Assembly (NCBI RefSeq): GCF_039523615.1
Contig: NZ_BAAAFQ010000001.1
Span: 62,001 to 126,000 of the forward strand
Length of the DNA stretch: 64,000 nt
Source: Psychrosphaera haliotis
GTDB taxonomy: Bacteria > Pseudomonadota > Gammaproteobacteria > Enterobacterales > Alteromonadaceae
Direction of reading: 5' to 3'
Position 1 is the first letter of the stretch. The number at the start of each line of letters is the position of its first letter. The position numbers and the translations under genes were made by a program. Under the pieces are notes generated by a model. The model was given only the letters and a program-made list of their open reading frames with translations, was not told the DNA's origin and made no database searches. Shown here piece by piece: positions 41,903 to 51,307 of this stretch.

Positions 41903-41953
41903 AAATATAAGCACTTCAGCCTTTGGGTTAAAAAAGAACCAGCGCTTATATTT
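41903..41953. repeat. 10-bp inverted repeat downstream of pta
   Basis: AAATATAAGC (41903-41912) and GCTTATATTT (41944-41953) are perfect complements around a 31-base segment that can itself form a small hairpin (GGTT...AACC). It lies 14 bases after the pta stop. It has no strong T tract, so it is only a possible terminator or mRNA 3' end structure. Confidence 0.5.
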
Positions 41954-41966
41954 TAACTATTTGATC

Positions 41967-44105
41967 TTAAATTTGTGATGATTGGATCGCCGTTAAGGCG
42001 ATTGTATAAACAATATCATCAACCAAAGCACCACGAGATAAATCGTTAACTGGCTTTCGCATTCCTTGTAGCATAGGTCCAATGCTAACTACATCCGCAC
42101 TACGTTGAACCGCTTTGTAAGTTGTATTACCGGTATTTAAGTCAGGGAATACGAATACCGTTGCTTGACCTGCTACTGGGCTGTTTGGTGCCTTTTTACG
42201 TGCCACATTTTCCATTACTGCCGCATCATATTGTAATGGACCATCTATGATTAAGTCTGGACGTTTTTGTTTCGCTATTTCAGTTGCCTGCCTTACTTTA
42301 TCTACATCGGCGCCGGTACCTGAAGTACCCGTCGAGTAACTGATCATTGCAACTTTTGGCTCTATACCAAAGGCCTTTGCTGAATCCGCAGATTGAATGG
42401 CAATGTCTGCAAGTTGATCCGCGCTCGGGTCTGGGTTAATGGCACAATCGCCATAAACCAAAACTTGATCAGGCAGTAACATGAAAAATATCGAAGAGAC
42501 GAGTGACGCGCCTTCTGCAGTTTTAATTAACTGTAGAGGAGGTCGAATGGTATTTGCCGTTGTATGCACTGCACCAGATACTAACCCATCTACTTCATCT
42601 TGAGCCAACATAACCGTTGCAAGTACAACGTTATCCTCAAGCTGTTCTTCAGCTACCACTTCCGTTAGGCCTTTGTGTTTTCTGAGTTCAACCATAGGGG
42701 CAATGTAACGATGACGTATTTTATCTGGATTTTTAATAATAACATTGTCGTTTAACTCAACACCTTGTTGTTCAGCAACCAACATTATTTCTTCTGGGTC
42801 GCCCAGCAAAACACATTTGGCGATGCCTCGTTTACCACAAATAGCAGCCGCCTTTATAGTTCTTGGTTCATTGCCTTCCGGCAGAACTATTGTTTTGTTC
42901 GCTTTTCGAGCTTTGTCAGTCAAATTATACCTAAACGCAGCAGGGGACAACTTCCTAATCTTAGCTACGTTTTTAGTTAGGCTTTCAATCCAGCTTTCAC
43001 TTATATGTGTTGCAGTGTGATCTTTAACACGCTCAATACGTTGTTCGTCATCGATGGGAACTTCCATATTAAATCTTTGCAATAATAAAGCGGTGTCCCA
43101 GGTATCACTTTTGGTGGATAAAACCGGTAGGCCTTTTTCAAAGGCTTGTTTACATAGCTCTAAAATAGAAGGTTCCGGTTGGAAACCTCCCGTTAGCAAT
43201 ATAGCGCCTAGTTTCGTACCGTTCATTGCAGATAATGAAGCTGCGACTAACACATCTGAACGATCACCAGGCGTCACTAAAAGTACACCCGGTCGAACTC
43301 TACCTAAGATATTGCCAACGGTTCTTGCACATACTGTGATTGATCTTAATCGACGGAACTCTAGGTCACCTTCGTTAATTACTTTTGCATCTAAGTATTC
43401 CGCCAAATCTTTTACTCGCGGCGCTATGAGGTCTGAATTCCATGGAACGCAGCCTAATAAACTGAAGCTTTTGTTAAAGATAGATAGCTTTTTGTAATTG
43501 ACTGAATCATCTTTGCTCGCGTTCTCTAAAAGTACTTCAGAAAAGTCGTTAGCTAAGTTGCCTTTTAAATCTCTAGGAGCATTTACTTTATTAAATATAG
43601 TGCCAATAACATGTTCGCTTTTAAAACCGCCATAGTTATTTGCGGCAATTTCTAGCTGATCTTCTAATGCAGTTAATGTGGTATTTCCTGGCGCAATAAC
43701 AAAAACGACATCAGCCCCTAAGGCTGTTGCAATTTGACGGTTGATTTTGTTGACGTAAGCCTGATCTTTAGTAGGGACTAGGCCTTCTATAATAACGGCT
43801 TCATCATCTTTAATATGAGATTCAAAACGTTCTACTATTTCTTCTAACAAAATATCAACATTATCATCACCGATTAACGTTTCGGCATAGTTGAGTGAGA
43901 AGGGCTCTGGCGGATCGATGTGACTTAAATTCCGTAAAATTTGCGTCGTTTTTTCAGGCCCTTTATCACCACTTATTGGCTGTGAAATAGGTTTAAAAAA
44001 GTTTACTTTTACCGCTTTGTGCTCAAGTGCTCTAAATAGACCTAAGGTCACAGAAGTAAGTCCTACTCCTGAGCCAACCGGCACTAACATAATTCTATGG
44101 GCCAT
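41967..44105 (-). CDS. pta: Phosphate acetyltransferase, long three-domain form
   Basis: Interconverts acetyl-CoA and acetyl phosphate. The 712-residue protein has an N-terminal P-loop-like, dethiobiotin-synthetase-related domain (VPVGSGVGLTSVTLGLF), a middle DRTGG domain, and the C-terminal catalytic PTA domain (from about residue 390). The catalytic domain has LPEGNEPRTIKAA, MLAQDEVDGLVSGAVHTTANTIRP and MISYSTGTSGTGADVDKV. This is the E. coli-type long enzyme. It overlaps ackA by one base (TAATG), so the two acetate-pathway genes are coupled. Confidence 0.97.
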   Translation of the reverse strand: MAHRIMLVPVGSGVGLTSVTLGLFRALEHKAVKVNFFKPISQPISGDKGPEKTTQILRNLSHIDPPEPFSLNYAETLIGDDNVDILLEEIVERFESHIKDDEAVIIEGLVPTKDQAYVNKINRQIATALGADVVFVIAPGNTTLTALEDQLEIAANNYGGFKSEHVIGTIFNKVNAPRDLKGNLANDFSEVLLENASKDDSVNYKKLSIFNKSFSLLGCVPWNSDLIAPRVKDLAEYLDAKVINEGDLEFRRLRSITVCARTVGNILGRVRPGVLLVTPGDRSDVLVAASLSAMNGTKLGAILLTGGFQPEPSILELCKQAFEKGLPVLSTKSDTWDTALLLQRFNMEVPIDDEQRIERVKDHTATHISESWIESLTKNVAKIRKLSPAAFRYNLTDKARKANKTIVLPEGNEPRTIKAAAICGKRGIAKCVLLGDPEEIMLVAEQQGVELNDNVIIKNPDKIRHRYIAPMVELRKHKGLTEVVAEEQLEDNVVLATVMLAQDEVDGLVSGAVHTTANTIRPPLQLIKTAEGASLVSSIFFMLLPDQVLVYGDCAINPDPSADQLADIAIQSADSAKAFGIEPKVAMISYSTGTSGTGADVDKVRQATEIAKQKRPDLIIDGPLQYDAAVMENVARKKAPNSPVAGQATVFVFPDLNTGNTTYKAVQRSADVVSIGPMLQGMRKPVNDLSRGALVDDIVYTIALTAIQSSQI

Positions 44106-45322
44106 TACTTAACTCCTTTGGTTAGCTTTGCAGCATCTTGGGCAATTACCCATTCTTCATTGGTAGGAATAACTAACACGGGTGTTCGTGATGTTGGGTC
44201 ATTGATTGCGCCTGCTTGGCCAAATCGAGCTTGTTGATTTTTACAATCGTCAATAGTTAGACCTAGTAGTCCAAGGTGTTTAACCACTATATCTCTTATA
44301 TAATTAGAGTTTTCACCAATTCCACCGGTAAAAACAACGGCATCAAGGTGGGTAAGGGCGCAGGTGTAACCAGCAATATATTTGGCTACTCGATAACTAT
44401 AAACTTCAAGGGTTAATTGCGCGGCAAGTCTTTTCTCATTGTCCGCATCATTTAACGCGTCTTCTAATGTTCTGCAGTCGTTTGATAGTTGACTTAGGCC
44501 TAACATGCCGCTTTGTTTGTTTAAGAAGTCATCAATCTGGTTGGCGTCATATTTATAACGCTTCATTAAATACATAATAACACCAGGGTCGATATCACCA
44601 CTGCGAGTGCCCATCATCAGCCCTTCAAGTGGAGTCATGCCCATTGAAGTATCTACACTTTTGCCGTCGCTGATAGCACACACTGAACAACCATTACCTA
44701 AATGAACCGTTATAACAGAGGTGGTTTCAAATGATTTGTTGAGCCACTCTGCTGCTTTTTGGGCAACAAAAAAGTGGCTTGTTCCATGAAAGCCGTAACG
44801 ACGTATGCCTTTTTCTTTATAATGGTCTTTGTCTATTGCGTACATGTAGGCTTTTTCTGGCATGGTCTGGTGAAATGCCGTGTCAAATACTGCCACTTGT
44901 GGAATGCCTGGGAAGGCTAGTTGGGCGGCTTTAATACCAATTAGATTAGCGTGATTATGAAGAGGTGCTAGAGCTGAAACCGCTTCGATTGCAGTTATAA
45001 CATCATCGTCTATGACAGCAGATTTAGTAAACATCTCTCCGCCGTGCACCACTCTGTGGCCAATTGCACCAATATTTGTATCTAAACCGAGTTCTTGAAG
45101 CGTTGAAACTAAGACTTTAATTGCGTCAACGTGTTGATTATTTTTACCAAGCTCTAATCTATTTTTTTCATTTTCTCGTTTAATCGTTATGGATGCATCA
45201 TCGTGGCCAAGCTTTTCTGCTAGGCCATGTAATATTTGATGACCTGTTGCGCTGTCTATTAATGCAAACTTAAATGAAGAACTGCCACAGTTTAAAACAA
45301 GAACATGGGAGTTAGAGCTCAT
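44105..45322 (-). CDS. ackA: Acetate kinase
   Basis: Converts acetyl phosphate and ADP to acetate and ATP in overflow metabolism. A 405-residue ASKHA-fold protein: VLNCGSSSFKFAL at the N-terminus, AVFDTAFHQTMPEKAYMYA, RRYGFHGTSHFFVA, HLGNGCSVCAI, VDTSMGMTPLEGLMMGTRSGDIDPG and VFTGGIGENS (adenine/phosphate binding). All catalytic blocks are intact. It is the first gene of ackA-pta, divergent from yfbV as in E. coli. Confidence 0.97.
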   Translation of the reverse strand: MSSNSHVLVLNCGSSSFKFALIDSATGHQILHGLAEKLGHDDASITIKRENEKNRLELGKNNQHVDAIKVLVSTLQELGLDTNIGAIGHRVVHGGEMFTKSAVIDDDVITAIEAVSALAPLHNHANLIGIKAAQLAFPGIPQVAVFDTAFHQTMPEKAYMYAIDKDHYKEKGIRRYGFHGTSHFFVAQKAAEWLNKSFETTSVITVHLGNGCSVCAISDGKSVDTSMGMTPLEGLMMGTRSGDIDPGVIMYLMKRYKYDANQIDDFLNKQSGMLGLSQLSNDCRTLEDALNDADNEKRLAAQLTLEVYSYRVAKYIAGYTCALTHLDAVVFTGGIGENSNYIRDIVVKHLGLLGLTIDDCKNQQARFGQAGAINDPTSRTPVLVIPTNEEWVIAQDAAKLTKGVK

Positions 45323-45456
45323 AATTTCCTTACGCTGAAAAGCTTTATATTAGTATCTACCTCACTTAAAATAATGGCATTAAATGGAGCAGAAAGTTTT
45401 CAAAATTCACGGTTTAGGTTATCTTTACAGTATAACGTTTAATTATAAATGGGGGC

Positions 45457-45945
45457 ATGACTATTTTAAAAAATACTTTTTGTAAAGGTTACTTGTTTAG
45501 TCAAACTTGGCCAAAGCACGAACCCTATCTATTGATGTTTGAACAAACTAAAGCGATTAGATTGACTGATATGTCGTTAACAGCTGCGCCTGCTATCGCG
45601 TTAATTACTATTTGGCTGCAAATCTATTATTTTGGTGTTGACTCTCTTCACAGCGCCGTTGCAATGTCGATCATGCTGTTATCTATTCCAGCGCATGGGT
45701 TTTATCAACTTGGTCAACAAGCTGATACAAGGCTGCCTATTAGTCTTCAAAATTGGTACCGAGAAATTGAACACAAAGTTCAAGCTCAGCATCAAGCGGA
45801 TCTCAGCTATTTCTCAAAAGAGGACAAAAACCAGCCATCTGAAGGGTGGGTTACAAATAACAAAGTAAACAGTCGTTTAACGTTTATGGATTTAGCGCTA
45901 CTGTTAAATAGGTTATTTGGTGGGAATAACAAAAAGAAACAATAA
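45457..45945 (+). CDS. yfbV: UPF0208 membrane protein YfbV
   Basis: A 162-residue inner-membrane protein with two helices (about residues 43-59, AAPAIALITIWLQIYYF, and 65-82). It matches the YfbV/UPF0208 family in the start KGYLFSQTWPKHEPYLLMFEQTK (split) and in the middle GFYQLGQQADTRLP. In E. coli it has been linked to insulation of the terminus macrodomain. The ATG has a GGGGG ribosome site. It is divergent from ackA, the conserved position. Confidence 0.9.
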   Translation: MTILKNTFCKGYLFSQTWPKHEPYLLMFEQTKAIRLTDMSLTAAPAIALITIWLQIYYFGVDSLHSAVAMSIMLLSIPAHGFYQLGQQADTRLPISLQNWYREIEHKVQAQHQADLSYFSKEDKNQPSEGWVTNNKVNSRLTFMDLALLLNRLFGGNNKKKQ

Positions 45946-45950
45946 AAGAA

Positions 45951-45976
45951 AAAAAGCTTCCCGTGAGAAGCTTTTA
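45951..45976. terminator. Terminator between yfbV and xthA
   Basis: The AAAAGCTTC/GAAGCTTTT stem with a six-base loop sits between convergent genes. On the minus strand it is followed by a long T-rich run (TTTTTTTCTTTTA), making it the xthA terminator. The plus-strand tract is shorter. Confidence 0.85.
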
Positions 45977-45988
45977 TGTTCGGTTTTA

Positions 45989-46807
45989 TCAAATATCAAA
46001 GGTTGACCAAATAGGGGCGTGATCTGATGGTTTTTCAATGCCACGTAATTCGTAGTCTATTCCAGCGTCAGTAACCTTACTGTTTAAAGACTCCGTTGCT
46101 AAAACCACGTCAATTCTTAAACCTCGGTTGTCGTCAAAACCTCTAGAGCGATAGTCAAACCATGAGTACTGTTCACCTTTGGTTGGGTGAAGTGTGCGGA
46201 AAGTATCTTTGAATCCCCAGTTTAATAGTGTTGCTAACCACTCGCGTTCTTCAGGTTGGAATGAACATTTACCCGTTTTTAACCAACGCTTTTTGTTTGG
46301 CTCGCCAATACCAATGTCTAAATCCGTTGGAGAAATATTGATATCACCCATTACAATCACAGCTTCTTTAGGGTCTTTGTGTTCCGTTAAGTAAGACATC
46401 AAATCTTGATAAAACGCACGTTTGTACGGAAATTTAATCTCATGATCAATGCTTTCGCCTTGCGGAAAGTAACCATTTAACACAGAAACAGACTGGCCAT
46501 TGTAATCAAACGTCACCATAACCATTCGTTTTTGGTGCTCCTCATTATCAGTGGGGAAACCTTTTTGTACGTTAGTAATATTCTCAGCAACGTCATTTCT
46601 AACTAACATAGCAACGCCGTAGTGCGCTTTCTGACCATGGAAAAATACCTGGTAACCCATTGCAGTAACGGCTTCTTCTGGAAAGGCTTCATCATGCACT
46701 TTAGTTTCTTGCAGACCAATGACATCTGGATTGTGCTTAGCGATAAGGGCTTCTAACTGATGTAAACGTGCTCTTAAGCCGTTTATATTAAAAGAAATGA
46801 CTTTCAT
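45989..46807 (-). CDS. xthA: Exodeoxyribonuclease III
   Basis: A base-excision repair enzyme: AP endonuclease, 3'-phosphodiesterase and 3'-5' exonuclease. With ATG 46807 it has 272 residues; a GTG three codons upstream is possible but the AGTGAG site fits the ATG. Motifs: FNINGLRAR, VIGLQETKVHD (metal Glu), NGYFPQGE (catalytic Tyr), MGDINISPTDLDIG (Asp, Asn, Asp), WFDYRSRGFDDNRGLRIDVVL and PSDHAPIW (terminal Asp-His). The family call is complete. Confidence 0.96.
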   Translation of the reverse strand: MKVISFNINGLRARLHQLEALIAKHNPDVIGLQETKVHDEAFPEEAVTAMGYQVFFHGQKAHYGVAMLVRNDVAENITNVQKGFPTDNEEHQKRMVMVTFDYNGQSVSVLNGYFPQGESIDHEIKFPYKRAFYQDLMSYLTEHKDPKEAVIVMGDINISPTDLDIGIGEPNKKRWLKTGKCSFQPEEREWLATLLNWGFKDTFRTLHPTKGEQYSWFDYRSRGFDDNRGLRIDVVLATESLNSKVTDAGIDYELRGIEKPSDHAPIWSTFDI

Positions 46808-46946
46808 AATGCTCACTTTTAATTTTGATATTTAAATAATAATATACTTGCGATCATGCCTTACCGAATTTGTTATCGCAACGGCTTAATCAAGCTATGT
46901 TTAAAAACTACTTCTTTTATAAGAATGACAAAATAGGAACGACAAA

Positions 46947-47261
46947 ATCTTTCATTTATTTTTACACGTATTAGTGCCGGCCGTTATTGCGCTCTCATTT
47001 TTTAAATCAAAATGGCGCCTAGCATTTATCGTAATGATGCTGACCATGGTAATAGATATCGACCACTTATTAGCGACACCAATATATGATCCCCTAAGAT
47101 GCAGCATGGGCTTTCATCCCCTACACACTTGGCCATTTGTTATTTTGTATGGTGCGTTGGCTGTCTATCCTAAGACACGAATAGTCGGTGTTGGACTATT
47201 AATACACATGGCACTGGATAGTATCGATTGCAAAGTAAACCTTGGCATTTGGATGATGTAG
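46947..47261 (+). CDS. DUF6122 membrane protein with apparent non-canonical start
   Basis: A small membrane protein of the DUF6122 type: VIDIDHLLATPIYDPLRC, FHPLHTWP, then PKTRIVGVGLLIHMALDSIDC. His/Asp-rich loops join about three membrane helices. The first ordinary start codon (GTG at 46974) would cut off the conserved opening IFHLFLHVLVPAVIA. That opening begins at ATC 46947, eight bases after AGGA (46935-46938), with no ATG, GTG or TTG back to a stop at 46926. I place the start there provisionally (104 residues). An alternative is a mutated start codon in a decaying gene or a sequencing error. The function is unknown. Confidence 0.7.
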   Translation: MFHLFLHVLVPAVIALSFFKSKWRLAFIVMMLTMVIDIDHLLATPIYDPLRCSMGFHPLHTWPFVILYGALAVYPKTRIVGVGLLIHMALDSIDCKVNLGIWMM

Positions 47262-47418
47262 TTGAACGAAAATTGACTACAATCTATGTAAGCGAATTTA
47301 GAATTGCCATTTAAGCAGCAACTCAGTAGTATTTTGAGATAAGAAGCTAAGTGGTTTAAAAATAATAATTTCTTCTTTTATTTAATGTTAATGCTCCAAC
47401 CAAACATAAGGTGGCCAT

Positions 47419-47745
47419 ATGCCAGGCGATACTAAGTTGTCAGTGCTAGTGAGAGTTGAACCCGGTTCATTGGGCCCTGATGGTTTAGATCATGTTGAAG
47501 GGTACTGTGTAGTCGCAAATAAGTATTTCCAAAAACTCTACCCACAACTTATTGAATGGCAAATTGTGCCTCGTTATGACAAATCATTACCTGAAATAGA
47601 TTTCTGTTTAAATAAAAAGCGATTAACACTCGAGCAAACAAACAAGATGTTAGAACTCATAGACCAAAATGAAGAAGATTTTGAGTCAGAGACAATGGAA
47701 CATATTTCTAATTTAATTGATAAATATTTAGGACATCAATATTAA
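47419..47745 (+). CDS. Conserved hypothetical protein coupled to recC
   Basis: A 108-residue acidic cytoplasmic protein starting MPGDTKLSVLVRVEPGSLGP behind AAGGTGG. It has a central DHVEGYCVVANKYFQKLYPQ and a helical C-terminal half (LTLEQTNKMLELIDQNEEDF). No domain is recognised and no catalytic motif is visible. Its TAA stop shares one base with the apparent AUU start of recC, so translation of recC may depend on it. Its position suggests a link to RecBCD expression, but no evidence shows its function. Confidence 0.7.
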   Translation: MPGDTKLSVLVRVEPGSLGPDGLDHVEGYCVVANKYFQKLYPQLIEWQIVPRYDKSLPEIDFCLNKKRLTLEQTNKMLELIDQNEEDFESETMEHISNLIDKYLGHQY

Positions 47746-50700
47746 CAATCAATCCAATTCATCAAACATTACGGTTTATCAATCAAACCGATTAGAAGCC
47801 TTAGTTACAGTACTTAGCCAGCAAATTAAAAGTAATTCCGGTCAAAATCCATTTACCGCTGAAACGATATTAGTGCATAGTCCAGGCATGTCAGAGTGGT
47901 TAAAAATACAAATTGCTCAACAACTTGGTATTGCCGCTAATCTAAAATTCCCATTACCGAGTAGCTTTATATGGTCGTTGTACCAGCAACTAATACCAAA
48001 TGTCCCAAGTACTAGTGCATACAATAAAGACCGTTTGCGTTGGAAGATTTATCATTTATTACCCGGTTTTTTAGACGATGCTAATTTTGCAGCGATAAAA
48101 GAGTATCTATCAACAGATGAACGACATTCATCAACTGAATATACCGACTTACGACGTTTCCAATTAAGTGAAAAAATTGCAGATGCCTATGATAACTATT
48201 TAGTTTACCGGCCTGAATGGCTATTACATTGGCAAAACGGCAACAATGATTTACCAGATAACGACGATATTGGGCGACATGAGTGGCAAGCTATTTTATG
48301 GCGCGGTATCTATCAAAACGTAGAGCAGCTAGAGCAAAGCCAGTTCCACCGTGCGTCTTTGCATCAAGTTTTATTGGAAAAAATAAGTACCATTGAACCA
48401 GAAGCATTATTGAAACTTATTCCTAATCGCTTATTTGTGTTCGGGATTTCTAGTTTACCTTCTCATCAAATAGACGTATTGATGGCGTTGAGTCAGCATA
48501 TTGAAGTTAACATACTTTGGTTTAATCCATGCAGTATGTACTGGGGCGATATCTTAAGTGAAAAAACACTAGCTAGGCTCAATCAACAACAAAGTAAAAT
48601 TGCGTTGACGAATAATGAGCAAAAACAAAACTACTTCATTACAGGTAATCCGCTACTCGCCAGTTGGGGCAAAGTAGGGCGAGACTATTTAGATAGTTTG
48701 TCTCAGCGTGACATTGAGTTCCAAGATATTTTTCTGGCGGATCCTAGAGGTGAGCACAACAAAACGTTACTGGGAAAAGTACAACAGGATATTTTAGAAC
48801 TGGAGTATAGGGGCAGTGCCGAGCCTTTATCTATAGAAGCGCTTAATGATGAGACTGGTAAAGTTCCACTAATGATTAACAAAGGTAAAGTTGACGATAC
48901 GATTCAAATACATAGTTGTCATAGTCGCTTTCGTGAACTTGAAGTTTTAAAAGACAAACTGTTAGGCTGGTTAGAATCAAATACTATTTTACCTAAAGAT
49001 ATTCTTGTCATGGTGCCAGATATTAATGACTATGCACCGTTTATTGATGCGGTTTTTGCAAGAGACCCTCAACAACCTGAACAGTCAATTCCATACAGTA
49101 TTTCAGATAGAAGCTCTTTGTCGGAAAATCCTATATTAAACACATTCGTATCCTTATTAGGGTTACCTACGTCTAGGTTTACCGTAAGTGAAGTATTAGA
49201 TTGGTTAGAAGTGCCGCTAATAATGACGGCATTTAATATTGATTCTGCAGAGCTTGAGTTATTAAAAGAATGGATTGTGGAGTGCGAAATTAAATGGGCA
49301 CTCGATGGCGAACACAAAGCCAATTGGAATATGCCAAAAGAAGACATTAACACTTGGTTATACGGCTTGAAACGCATGGTACTTGGTTTCAGTTTAGGGC
49401 AAGAGTCTGTTTGGCATGGCACTGCAAGTTACACGAGTATTGAAGGCCTCAATGTAAACGTGATGGCTAAGCTAGTAACTTTTATTAGCTATCTAGCCGA
49501 CTTAAAAGCTCGCTTTACCGACGCTACAAGTCCAGAAATGTGGTACTTGCGGGTAGACCAGTTAATTACAAACCTCTTCAACCCAGAAGAAATTATCGAC
49601 GCCGACTTCATCTCAGTGAATAAATTGCGAGAAGCAAATAAAACGTTATTAGAATATCAGCATAATAACGACGCAATGGTAGATGTGAACAACTTAATCG
49701 TTCAGCACTTTTTTAGACAAAATTTAAACGAAACTGGAGTATCGCAACGCTTCCTAGCTGGCAGAGTAAACTTTTGTACGCTGATGCCGATGCGTTCAGT
49801 CCCGTTTGATATTGTATGTGTATTGGGCTTAAACGATGGAGAGTTTCCAAGGCACGTTGAGCCATTAAGTTTTGACTTAGTTGGATTGAATAAACCAAGG
49901 AAAGGGGATAGGGCGAGAAAGCTCGATGAACGTTATTTGTTTTTAGAAGCAGTGTGTTCGGCTCGTCAAAAATTACATCTCAGTTATTTAGGACAGTCGA
50001 GTAAAAATAATCAAGAACTTATGCCATCGGTATTACTTAGTGAATTGGTAGATTATTTACAAGAAAGTTTCATTGTCGACAATCCTGAAGGGCGAACGCA
50101 AACAAGAAAAGTGAAGGATCAAATCGTGATCAAGCACGCTTTGCAACCTTTTAACGAACGCTATTTTGTCGACAATCAATCTTTTCCAGGCATTAAATCT
50201 TATAATAAACAATGGTTTGGGTCTTTTGTGTCTGGCTTGAGAAGGCAGTCTGAGAGTACAAAAAACAATGAGGTGTTAGATGTTGAAAGCACTTTTGATC
50301 CTTTTTCATGTCACGATATACAGGCTAAATTACAGGCGGTCGACAATCAGGTTATTGTTGAATTAGATGATTTAATTACCTTTGCCAAGAACCCACTCAA
50401 ACATTTTTATAAACAACAATTGGGCGTTAATTTAGCGCTGAACGATCACAATTTATCAGACGTAGAGGCATTTGAGCACGACGGTTTACAGCGTTATAAG
50501 CATGTACAGTCATTGGTAAACTTTCAGCAAGAGATAGAGCCAAAAATCAAACAGTCATGGTTAGCATCGGGTTCGTTTCCACCAAAAGCGTGGGGCGAAG
50601 ATTTGTTGTTTGATTACCAACAAACGGTACACAAACTAGATGCGACTTTAGAGGCGTTAAAGGTCGGTTATTCAGACGCGGCTAAGTCGGTATCGAGTCG

Positions 50701-51307
50701 AAGCGTCAAAGCGTCTATCGAATTTCAAATAGCTAATATTGAGGTTTCACTTAGAGGTAGTTTTAATATTGAAAGTGGCTTGTCACTGGTAAAACGTTTG
50801 TCCAAAAACGTGAGAGCAGACGATAGAATTGAAGCATGGCTGATTCATTTAATGCGTAGCTTGTCAGACAAACCTGGTCCCACATTCTTATTGTCTCACA
50901 ACACCAATGACTTCATTACATTCAGTTCAATAGAACAAGATTTTGCGCTAGCCGAACTAAAAAAATGGTTACAGCTTTATTTAATGAGTACGCAATGCTC
51001 AGAGCCCATAATGTGGTACGGACGTTTTGCTTATAATGCGGCGGTTGATATGGCCAAAGATAAACCAAGCAGTGCATTGTTAAAAAGTATTCAAGGCATT
51101 ATCGAAAGTGCGATTGAAGATGAGCGATCGCCTATTGATGATCACGTAGTCCGTCATTTTGGGCCTGACAAACCATTACCAAAAGACTTTTTAGTATTAA
51201 CTCGAACTTTACTTTTGCCTTTGGTGCAGTGTCAGGTGGAAGGTAAAATGAAAAAAATAATGGAATTTATGGAAGAGTATGTTGCTGCTGTTGGAGTAAG
51301 TCGATGA
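47741..51307 (+). CDS. recC: Exodeoxyribonuclease V subunit gamma, RecC (probable AUU start)
   Basis: The RecBCD subunit that recognises Chi and splits the duplex. From 47741 it has about 1188 residues: VYQSNRLEALV, ILVHSPGMSEWLKIQIAQ, GIAANLKFPLPSSFIW and LFVFGISSLPSHQ align with E. coli RecC. The first standard start codon (GTG 47873) would delete 44 residues including the conserved VYQSNRLEAL. That region has no ATG, GTG or TTG back to a TAG near 47732. An ATT at 47741 lies seven bases after AGGA (47730-47733) and overlaps the upstream stop (ATTAA). I take it as the start. A second in-frame ATT at 47768 is the alternative. The gene ends ATGA-overlapping recB. Confidence 0.9.
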   Translation: MNNQSNSSNITVYQSNRLEALVTVLSQQIKSNSGQNPFTAETILVHSPGMSEWLKIQIAQQLGIAANLKFPLPSSFIWSLYQQLIPNVPSTSAYNKDRLRWKIYHLLPGFLDDANFAAIKEYLSTDERHSSTEYTDLRRFQLSEKIADAYDNYLVYRPEWLLHWQNGNNDLPDNDDIGRHEWQAILWRGIYQNVEQLEQSQFHRASLHQVLLEKISTIEPEALLKLIPNRLFVFGISSLPSHQIDVLMALSQHIEVNILWFNPCSMYWGDILSEKTLARLNQQQSKIALTNNEQKQNYFITGNPLLASWGKVGRDYLDSLSQRDIEFQDIFLADPRGEHNKTLLGKVQQDILELEYRGSAEPLSIEALNDETGKVPLMINKGKVDDTIQIHSCHSRFRELEVLKDKLLGWLESNTILPKDILVMVPDINDYAPFIDAVFARDPQQPEQSIPYSISDRSSLSENPILNTFVSLLGLPTSRFTVSEVLDWLEVPLIMTAFNIDSAELELLKEWIVECEIKWALDGEHKANWNMPKEDINTWLYGLKRMVLGFSLGQESVWHGTASYTSIEGLNVNVMAKLVTFISYLADLKARFTDATSPEMWYLRVDQLITNLFNPEEIIDADFISVNKLREANKTLLEYQHNNDAMVDVNNLIVQHFFRQNLNETGVSQRFLAGRVNFCTLMPMRSVPFDIVCVLGLNDGEFPRHVEPLSFDLVGLNKPRKGDRARKLDERYLFLEAVCSARQKLHLSYLGQSSKNNQELMPSVLLSELVDYLQESFIVDNPEGRTQTRKVKDQIVIKHALQPFNERYFVDNQSFPGIKSYNKQWFGSFVSGLRRQSESTKNNEVLDVESTFDPFSCHDIQAKLQAVDNQVIVELDDLITFAKNPLKHFYKQQLGVNLALNDHNLSDVEAFEHDGLQRYKHVQSLVNFQQEIEPKIKQSWLASGSFPPKAWGEDLLFDYQQTVHKLDATLEALKVGYSDAAKSVSSRSVKASIEFQIANIEVSLRGSFNIESGLSLVKRLSKNVRADDRIEAWLIHLMRSLSDKPGPTFLLSHNTNDFITFSSIEQDFALAELKKWLQLYLMSTQCSEPIMWYGRFAYNAAVDMAKDKPSSALLKSIQGIIESAIEDERSPIDDHVVRHFGPDKPLPKDFLVLTRTLLLPLVQCQVEGKMKKIMEFMEEYVAAVGVSR

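Noticed and set aside
43054..43497. A 147-codon open frame antisense to pta
   Set aside because: It lies wholly within the well-conserved pta coding region and shows no family features; treated as a shadow frame.
46947..51307. DUF6122 gene and recC as pseudogenes
   Set aside because: Both frames are full length and conserved apart from the start codon, and each has an AGGA site at proper spacing before AUC or AUU; non-canonical initiation or a read error is more economical.
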